This document shows, one piece after another, positions 43,323 to 49,941 of a DNA stretch of 64,000 bases. Under the pieces are notes generated by a model. It did no database searches. It had not been told where the DNA came from and saw nothing but the letters and a program-made list of their open reading frames with translations. Both the position numbers and the translations under genes were made by a program. The stretch's first letter is position 1. Each line of letters begins with the position of its first letter. Source of the stretch: Candidatus Viridilinea mediisalina (GTDB lineage Bacteria; Chloroflexota; Chloroflexia; Chloroflexales; Chloroflexaceae); assembly GCF_002532535.1 (NCBI RefSeq), contig NZ_NQWI01000005.1, positions 1 to 64,000 of the forward strand. The letters are read 5' to 3'.

Positions 43323-44894
43323 ATGAAATCGATCCGCATCCAAAATCTACGCAGCCTGACTGATACAGGATATATTGACTTAAAGCCAATAACACTCGTA
43401 GTTGGGCAAAATAGCTCAGGTAAGAGTACGTTTTTGCGCTTCTTTCCATTATTACGTCAGAGTATCGAGTCACGTACCACTGGCCCGCTCCTCTGGTATG
43501 GGCGCTTTGTTGATTTCGGCAGTTTTCAGGAGGCTATTACGAAGCGATCTTCTGGAAATAGTATTATTTTTACTTTTGATTTTCAGCTTGTGCCTTTACC
43601 ACAACGCCCTATATTATTTAATGACGTAATTTTTGATCAAAATAGGTTAACAAACCAAAGGTTTGACATTAGATTTTCCTTAAATATTACTGGAAACGCG
43701 AAACAAGAGTCTAACTGGATATCAGAATGTGTAATTGAATTCGCAGAAGAGCATGTTATCAAGATAAATTTTGAAAAGAACGGGAAGGTCAACAAGCTTT
43801 CCGTTAATAATAAGGATTTCTTGGATGTTATTACACATCTCCATGGCATTTCTCAGCGTGATGGTTTTGTCCCCGTGCTCATGTGGGATTCTCCAGAAGC
43901 TACTTCAAAATTTATAACTGCAACAGATCAATTACTTAAGATACTATTCAATCATGTCAGCTCTTTGGTTCATAAAAACACACAAGGAAAGACGATTCTT
44001 GAAATCTTAAGCAATCTAATTATCGGTAGTTCTCATAATATGCTTTCTGTAATGAAAGACATCAAAGCGACAAATACTTGGACGAATCTAATTTCAAACT
44101 GGGACACAAATAGTTCTGATTTTATTGAGTTGCGCGATCTTATCATTGCCACAAGTATACCTGAACTCCTCCGTAGTTGTGATGCGTGTATCACCGAGTT
44201 TGCCGCAAACAATCGTTATATCGCCCCAGTTCGTGCTACCGCAGAGCGCTACTATCGCCTACAAGACCTTGCCGTTGATGAGGTTGATTTTCAGGGACAG
44301 AACCTTGCAATGTTCTTGCGTAACCTAACGCAGACTGAGTTAGCAGATTTTTCAGCCTGGACAAAGGAAAACTTTGGCTTTTCTCCTGAGATTAGCCCTT
44401 CAAGTGGTCACGTCTCGTTACAATTACGCAGTGTTGATGCGCCAGATCTGTTCAATCTAGCCGATCAAGGGTTTGGCTACTCCCAAATTTTGCCGATTCT
44501 CACGCAATTGTGGGCCATTGTCTATCAGAGGAGTCGTCAAGCAAGAAGCAAGGCCCGTCGCTACAATACCCCACTGACGTTTGCTATCGAACAACCTGAA
44601 TTACACCTTCACCCCTATCTACAGGCTCAATTGGTTGATGCGTTTATTGTATCTATCCGTGCAGCAAAACAGAGAGGGGTTGATCTGCGCTTAATCCTAG
44701 AGACCCACAGCGAAACCATTGTCAATAGGATCGGTAACAAAATTCATGCCAACGCCTTAAGCCCAGATGATGTCAACGTGGTTCTCTTTGAGAAGGCTAC
44801 GGCAAGTAAGCCTTCAGTGGTGCGCTTGAGTGCCTATGACCAAGAGGGCTATTTAACGAATTGGCCTTTCGGTTTCTTTGACCCCGCCGAGTAG
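43323..44894 (+). CDS. AAA/ABC-type ATPase with DUF3696-like C-terminus, candidate defence gene
   Basis: A 523-residue SMC/RecF-like ATPase. Walker A is GQNSSGKST (28-36), within TLVVGQNSSGKSTFLRFFPL. An ABC-signature-like segment NLADQGFGYSQILPILTQ, Walker B FAIEQPELHLHPYLQ with its glutamate, and a switch histidine in LETHSETIVNR follow. The end (DQEGYLTNWPFGFFDPAE) matches the DUF3696 pattern. ATG 43323 opens directly with the family N-terminus MKSIRIQNLRSL; an upstream TTG at 43290 is possible. Base composition is clearly AT-rich compared with the aro genes around it, a sign of transfer. Its stop is 2 nt before the next start, so the two genes form one unit. Confidence 0.88.
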   Translation: MKSIRIQNLRSLTDTGYIDLKPITLVVGQNSSGKSTFLRFFPLLRQSIESRTTGPLLWYGRFVDFGSFQEAITKRSSGNSIIFTFDFQLVPLPQRPILFNDVIFDQNRLTNQRFDIRFSLNITGNAKQESNWISECVIEFAEEHVIKINFEKNGKVNKLSVNNKDFLDVITHLHGISQRDGFVPVLMWDSPEATSKFITATDQLLKILFNHVSSLVHKNTQGKTILEILSNLIIGSSHNMLSVMKDIKATNTWTNLISNWDTNSSDFIELRDLIIATSIPELLRSCDACITEFAANNRYIAPVRATAERYYRLQDLAVDEVDFQGQNLAMFLRNLTQTELADFSAWTKENFGFSPEISPSSGHVSLQLRSVDAPDLFNLADQGFGYSQILPILTQLWAIVYQRSRQARSKARRYNTPLTFAIEQPELHLHPYLQAQLVDAFIVSIRAAKQRGVDLRLILETHSETIVNRIGNKIHANALSPDDVNVVLFEKATASKPSVVRLSAYDQEGYLTNWPFGFFDPAE

Positions 44895-44896
44895 CC

Positions 44897-46018
44897 ATGC
44901 TTATCGTTCTCGATCCATCACTGATTGACCTGATTCGTTCATCACCAGCAATACATCTCGATGCTGTTAGTGCGCTAGAGAATATTGCCCAAGCGCGACG
45001 TGCTGGTAAAAACCTTGTCTTTGCCGATCATGATACCTTAGCCTTTCTTAAGTCGTATCAAGAGATCTCTGCGCCTGCGCGCGATGTCTTTGCTAACTTG
45101 TATAGGCGTAGACCACAGAGTAAGAGTCTGCTTGATGGTATGGCATGGCATGTACGTGTTGTCGCTGGGGTTGATGAGTTGCGTATTATTCGTGATGGGA
45201 ACAACATAATATCTGTATCTTTTCAATATTTTGCTGATAACCCCGTACTTAGTTCAAAAATTACGCTATTGACAGAGAATAGCTTGGATGGAAAAGTATT
45301 TGAACAGATAGCTCGTTACTACCTCTACAGTAAGAGCTTGGGGCATGTGCGCCTTGCGTATGATCCGCATGGTGGTGGGGGTCAAACAACCGGCGATGAA
45401 TTCGCCAACATTCAGCAAGCGAAGGATCGCCTCTGTCTATGCATTGTGGATAGCGACCGGCAGATACCTAATGGTTCCCTTGGTAGTACCGCAAAGTATC
45501 TCTTGGATAAACGCGATAGTACACTACCTTTTTGTCATATTCATGTTTTGCCGGTCAGAGAACTGGAGAACATTATGCCTATCGAGTTGTATCGCAGATT
45601 GGCTGATAAAGATGTAAACCGAAGGGATATGTTCAACAATTTGAAGAAGATGAGAGAATTGGGGTTGATTGATGCTATTAAATATATTGATGTCAAGAAA
45701 GGAATGCGATTATTTGATTTACGTTGCAAAAATCAAAACGATTCTAAATATAAATTCTGGTCTCACATCTTCTCTTCTCTTGAATTACAAATAGAATGTT
45801 ACTCGAATAAAATTTGTGAAAAGCGTGAACATTGTGAGTGTACCGTTATTGCTGGTATGGGAGACAAGACTCTGGAAGTGACACTAAAAGCATTGGAACA
45901 GATCAGAGATGCCGATCTCAAAGAACTTATGGAGGATTACTGCCAGGCTTACTGGGACGAATTAGGCTCATTGTTTGTGAGTTGGTGTTGTGTGGGTTCG
46001 CGTATGAATACGATTTAG
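44897..46018 (+). CDS. TOPRIM-like putative nuclease/effector, partner of the ATPase
   Basis: A 373-residue protein not assigned to a named family by eye. The central part (about 120-230) fits a TOPRIM-like acidic pattern: E127/D131 (LLTENSLDGKVFEQIA), D185 and D187 (LCIVDSDRQIP), and RELENIMP (E222, E224). ELEN-type motifs are common in OLD-like, DUF4435 and RloB-like TOPRIM proteins. The N-terminal 110 residues form an unassigned domain. A cysteine cluster (C301, C307, C313, C315) could bind zinc. It is AT-rich like its partner and immediately downstream. Two-gene ATPase plus TOPRIM pairs such as PARIS (AriA/AriB) and AbiL-type systems abort phage infection; a similar role is inferred. Confidence 0.72.
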   Translation: MLIVLDPSLIDLIRSSPAIHLDAVSALENIAQARRAGKNLVFADHDTLAFLKSYQEISAPARDVFANLYRRRPQSKSLLDGMAWHVRVVAGVDELRIIRDGNNIISVSFQYFADNPVLSSKITLLTENSLDGKVFEQIARYYLYSKSLGHVRLAYDPHGGGGQTTGDEFANIQQAKDRLCLCIVDSDRQIPNGSLGSTAKYLLDKRDSTLPFCHIHVLPVRELENIMPIELYRRLADKDVNRRDMFNNLKKMRELGLIDAIKYIDVKKGMRLFDLRCKNQNDSKYKFWSHIFSSLELQIECYSNKICEKREHCECTVIAGMGDKTLEVTLKALEQIRDADLKELMEDYCQAYWDELGSLFVSWCCVGSRMNTI

Positions 46019-46074
46019 TATTATACTCTAAGTATCATCTAAATTCAACAATCCATCCCCCTCCCCCCCCAACT

Positions 46075-46578
46075 TCAACGATGCCGCACCATCAGCACAT
46101 AGTGTCCGTGTGGCACATCGTCAAAGATGCGATCCCTGCGGAACCCTGCTTGCTCAAAAGCACGCTGCGAAGCGTGGTTTTCTACATGGGCACACGCCAT
46201 TACAAAGGGAACCTCAGGGTTGTGCAGTGCTGCTTCAGCGACAAGCTTGATCGCCGCTGAACCTATGCCTTTGCCGGTAGCAGCCTGTTCGCCGATCATA
46301 ATGTCAATGTCAATCACGCTGGCTGGAATGTCATGCAGGCCAGCGACATCTAGCTCGTGGCGGGTGGGGTGCTGCCAGAGGATCAATCCTACATCAACGC
46401 CATCCGCCACAATTATGGCTCGCCAACTTCCATGGGGCGCTTCAGCGCGCAAGAGTTCAAGATTGCCATCGGGATCACCCCAGGCCCGGCGTACATGATC
46501 CGCATGCAGCCACGTGGTAATGCGCGGCAGATCGGCTTGTGTGCATGTGCGTAGGTGCAATTTCATCAGGTATTTCAT
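46075..46578 (-). CDS. GNAT acetyltransferase, aminoglycoside 6'-N-acetyltransferase-like
   Basis: A 167-residue GNAT-fold acetyltransferase using acetyl-CoA. The sequence runs as in AAC(6')-type enzymes: an acidic segment SVIDIDIMIGE, the acetyl-CoA loop ATGKGIGSAAIKLVAEAAL, and HVENHASQRAFEQAGFRRD near the C-terminus. The natural substrate is unknown; aminoglycosides, a polyamine-like metabolite or a siderophore precursor are possible. ATG 46578 overlaps the aroE stop as ATGA, so the gene is translationally coupled to aroE. The longer frame starting at 46692 lies inside aroE and is rejected. Confidence 0.82.
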   Translation of the reverse strand: MKYLMKLHLRTCTQADLPRITTWLHADHVRRAWGDPDGNLELLRAEAPHGSWRAIIVADGVDVGLILWQHPTRHELDVAGLHDIPASVIDIDIMIGEQAATGKGIGSAAIKLVAEAALHNPEVPFVMACAHVENHASQRAFEQAGFRRDRIFDDVPHGHYVLMVRHR

Positions 46579-47402
46579 TCCCCCCCCATGACCTGCTCCA
46601 TCACTGCGACCGGCGGCTCGACGCCGGTGTAGAGCTGAAATTTGTGGACAGCCTGCCAGAGGAGCATGCGCTGGCCGTAGACGAGGGTGCAACCCCGTTG
46701 GCTTGCGGCTTGCAGCAGCGGTGTCTCGCGTGGGTTGGTGACAAGCTCCATCACGACCATGCTTGGCTCAAGTAGCGCTGAGGGTACGAGGCTGTCTGCT
46801 TCGCGGCCTGAGCCAACCATGCCTACGGGGGTGGTGTTGATGATGATTGTGCTGGTGGTGAGGCTGGCGGGCAGGGCGCTATAGTCGCCCCATGCAACCG
46901 TGGGGCCAATCGCTTGGGCGAGGGCTTGGGCTGCACTAGGGGTGCGGTTGAGAATTGTTAGTGGGCAACCGGCATCACTCAGCGCAAAGGCGAGCGCTCG
47001 TGCGGCACCACCGGCACCGAGCAGGCAGACGGGTTTGCCTTGCAATGATGTCTGCTCCTGCAAGGCTTGGACAGCCCCTGAACCATCGGTGTTATAGCCA
47101 ATCAAGCGGTTGTCGCGGTTGATCACCAGATTGACCGCCCCAATCCGTTGGGCCATTGGATCGAGGGCGTCGAGGTAGGGCAGAATCGCAACTTTATAGG
47201 GAATGGTAATGCCAATGGCGGCAATGCCCAAATGGCGCACCCCGGCCACCGCCTGTTGCAGATCGTCTACGGCAAAAGGCACATAGAGGTAGTTGAGGCC
47301 CAACGCCTGGATCGCGCTATTGTAGAGCGCGTACATTTTACTCGTCTGGTAGGTCGAGCCGAAAAAACCGATGAGTTTGGTGTGGCCATTAATGTGCATC
47401 AT
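46575..47402 (-). CDS. aroE: Shikimate dehydrogenase
   Basis: Shikimate dehydrogenase (275 residues; 3-dehydroshikimate + NADPH to shikimate). The N-terminal substrate domain has GITIPYKVAILPYLDAL with the catalytic lysine and GYNTDGSGAVQAL with the aspartate. The Rossmann domain has VCLLGAGGAARALAFAL and LNRTPSAAQAL. ATG 47402 (GAGG 6 nt upstream) lies inside the end of the preceding membrane glycosyltransferase gene, overlapping it by 14 bp, and gives the standard start before KLIGFFGS. It forms one unit with the two glycosyltransferases upstream and the GNAT gene downstream, although the other aro genes are on the opposite strand. Confidence 0.93.
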   Translation of the reverse strand: MMHINGHTKLIGFFGSTYQTSKMYALYNSAIQALGLNYLYVPFAVDDLQQAVAGVRHLGIAAIGITIPYKVAILPYLDALDPMAQRIGAVNLVINRDNRLIGYNTDGSGAVQALQEQTSLQGKPVCLLGAGGAARALAFALSDAGCPLTILNRTPSAAQALAQAIGPTVAWGDYSALPASLTTSTIIINTTPVGMVGSGREADSLVPSALLEPSMVVMELVTNPRETPLLQAASQRGCTLVYGQRMLLWQAVHKFQLYTGVEPPVAVMEQVMGGE

Positions 47403-49941
47403 GCGAAACCTCATAGACATAGAATGTGCGACGGCTGCCGTCGGGAAAGGTTGGGCCCAATTTGATCGGCTCAGGCTGGGGGCCAAGGATGGGCGCAAGG
47501 TTGGCGAGATCATCTTCTAGGAAATAGCCCGAGAGAATGAAGATCGCTCCCGGCTCGGCAGGCGTCGAGAGCTGCGAACCAGCAAAGGTCTCGACAGGAA
47601 TCCCCGTAGTGAGAAAGGCAAAGACCGGGTCTTGGGGCAAGCCATCACCCACAAAGATCTGCGGCGGCAAACGCTCCTCGTCGGCCAAGCTCCGCATATA
47701 GACGCCCATCTGGCTCTGCACTGGGTAGAAGACCAGGTAGACGCCCACTTGGGGCGGCATGAGTACAAAGTAGAGGCCCGCATTGAGTACAATCAGCGCC
47801 CCAACGCCTACAGTGAATACGAAACGACGCAGGGCCAGTCTTGGGGTCGCAAGGTGCAGGGCCCAAGCCCAACCAAACACCGCAATGAGATAGGCGGGCA
47901 CAAGGCTGCCAAAAGTCCGCATCGCATGGGGCGCATCCACCGCGAACAGGCCCGGTAGTATGCCAATGGCTAAAGCTGACAGCAAAAACACCGTGCGCCA
48001 GTCGTGCAGATTTCGTGCCAGAGCCACCAAGCCCAACAGCAGCCCCATTGCTGCAATAATATCAAAGAGTGGCCGCAGTGGCGCATGGTGGCGTCCATTG
48101 GCATCGCCTAAAGCATTGAACATGAGCAGGTGGCGCTCCAGATTATTGTCAAGTGCGTCTAGGGGGGCAAGCCCACGCAGACTCTCGTTTCCAAGTAGAA
48201 AGACCTGGCCAACCCGATCATTAAATGCCTCAGCTTCAACGATAGCATACCATCCAAGTGGTGCGGTGGTGATGATGAAGCCTAGCCCACACAGGAGCAT
48301 ACGTACAAGCCAAGCCTGCCATTGTCTCGGATTGTGGATCAGCAGCAAGAGGGCCAACCACGCTACGACTAGAGGTGCAGCCCTGCCGGTATGGTAGGTC
48401 TGAAGGGCAAAGCCAAGACAAATACCTGCGCTCAGAGCTGCCAATAGATGGAACGCTACGAAGGGCTGTTGATGCGCCTCTGCACGCCTGTTTGCCAACG
48501 CAAAGAGCAGCAAGGCAATGCCACTCAACGTAAAGAGAGGTTCAAAAACGGTTGGAAAAGCCAAGCGACTCACATTGATATGCCAACTTGAGGTTGCAAG
48601 GAACAGGGCGGCTGCTAAACCCAGCGCACGTTGGCCCGTAAGTCGTGTAGCTACCGCATAGATTGGGAAGATGGTCAGCGCACCAGCAAAGGCGGTGGCA
48701 ATCCGTAGACTCCAGGCAGATGGGCCAAACAGATGGATGACCGATGTAAATGGGTAGAGCCCCAAACCGGGCAAATGAACCTGATGATCGAGTACGTAGA
48801 TCGGGCGATAGGCAGGGTCTTCCAGCATGCGTAGTGCCACCAGACCATGACGGGCCTCATCGCGCCAGAGGCCAAAGGGGAGTTGATCCAGTCGAAAGAG
48901 GCGTAAACCCAAGGCGAGTAGAAAGATGACACTGAGCATCAAGAGGGCATGCCGTTGGCTTATTGGCATATCCAATGTTTGCCAGGCAGCACCTGCTTGG
49001 GTAGGCAGACGAGCCAGCAGCAGCATGCCGAGCAACGCCAGCCCTAAGCCTACAAGGATTGCCACTTGGCTATGCATGAGCGCAACACCAGTTGCAACTA
49101 CCACCAAACCGAGGGCTGCGCCACGCGGTAATGCGTGTTCAGGTAGAACTGGCATGCGTTGCAGCCAGAGCCAGATGAGCAGCAGACTCGCACTGCCCAA
49201 CAACCAGGGGCTTGGAGGCAAGGCCCAAACCAGTCCTGCCGGATCAAGCCAAGCCCAGATGCTCAACCCGATCCCACCGAGTAGCATACTCAGCGACGCA
49301 GAGCCTATTGCGGCCCGCTGCCAATGTTGTGCCAACCAAGCAGTTGCGCCCCCGCTGAGTGCCAGTAGCCAAGCAAGGGTTACACTCTGGGGCAGGGCAG
49401 CCAGAGCATGATGTTGCAACGGTGTCAGTTTGGCCCAATCGAGAGCCACCCCAAGGACACGATAGTCACGCACATCAGCCTGCACCCCTGGTTGGCTCAG
49501 GGCCGTTTCCAGCTCAAGTGGCTGGCTGTTACCCCAAGGAGTAGCGGCAGCGCCAGGGGCAAGCAAGAGCCGATAGATGCGCCAGCCAGGCGCTACTTCA
49601 AAGCTTGCGTGGTTCGATCCACCACTCATCAGGCGGATTGATGGCTCATTACGCGCCACCAGATATTCGCCACTCAAGCGGAGATCGAGGAGCGTAGCGT
49701 GCCGCGTTGCGCCATGAAAGACCAGACGGGCACCAGGGCCACTCCAACGAAAGTGAGCGCCTTCGCCAAATTCAGCCGGATGAAAGCCCCCCAACCAGCG
49801 ATCATCGTTCGGGCTGCCCAGATCGATCCGTGGCGCTGGAGCACTGGCCAAGGCGAACCAGAGCATACTGCTTGTACATAGCAGGATCACCATAGCAACA
49901 GCCAGAGCTAGGGCTGATTTTCGCTCAAATAGAACATTCAT
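47389..49941 (-). CDS. Membrane glycosyltransferase, GT39/ArnT-like (paralogue 1)
   Basis: An 850-residue integral membrane protein of the GT-C superfamily (dolichyl/undecaprenyl-phosphate sugar-dependent transferases). An N-terminal membrane anchor and an extracellular beta-like region (about 35-170) precede 10 or more membrane segments. The first outer loop has LRLFRLDQLPFGLWRDEARHG, the acidic D-E pair expected for catalysis. A C-terminal soluble part contains FVGDGLPQDPVFAFLTTGIP. It is clearly paralogous to the next gene. Its ATG overlaps that gene's stop (ATGA), and its 3' end overlaps aroE. The likely donor is a polyprenyl-phosphate sugar; the acceptor may be a surface protein or glycan. 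Confidence 0.88.
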   Translation of the reverse strand: MNVLFERKSALALAVAMVILLCTSSMLWFALASAPAPRIDLGSPNDDRWLGGFHPAEFGEGAHFRWSGPGARLVFHGATRHATLLDLRLSGEYLVARNEPSIRLMSGGSNHASFEVAPGWRIYRLLLAPGAAATPWGNSQPLELETALSQPGVQADVRDYRVLGVALDWAKLTPLQHHALAALPQSVTLAWLLALSGGATAWLAQHWQRAAIGSASLSMLLGGIGLSIWAWLDPAGLVWALPPSPWLLGSASLLLIWLWLQRMPVLPEHALPRGAALGLVVVATGVALMHSQVAILVGLGLALLGMLLLARLPTQAGAAWQTLDMPISQRHALLMLSVIFLLALGLRLFRLDQLPFGLWRDEARHGLVALRMLEDPAYRPIYVLDHQVHLPGLGLYPFTSVIHLFGPSAWSLRIATAFAGALTIFPIYAVATRLTGQRALGLAAALFLATSSWHINVSRLAFPTVFEPLFTLSGIALLLFALANRRAEAHQQPFVAFHLLAALSAGICLGFALQTYHTGRAAPLVVAWLALLLLIHNPRQWQAWLVRMLLCGLGFIITTAPLGWYAIVEAEAFNDRVGQVFLLGNESLRGLAPLDALDNNLERHLLMFNALGDANGRHHAPLRPLFDIIAAMGLLLGLVALARNLHDWRTVFLLSALAIGILPGLFAVDAPHAMRTFGSLVPAYLIAVFGWAWALHLATPRLALRRFVFTVGVGALIVLNAGLYFVLMPPQVGVYLVFYPVQSQMGVYMRSLADEERLPPQIFVGDGLPQDPVFAFLTTGIPVETFAGSQLSTPAEPGAIFILSGYFLEDDLANLAPILGPQPEPIKLGPTFPDGSRRTFYVYEVSHDAH

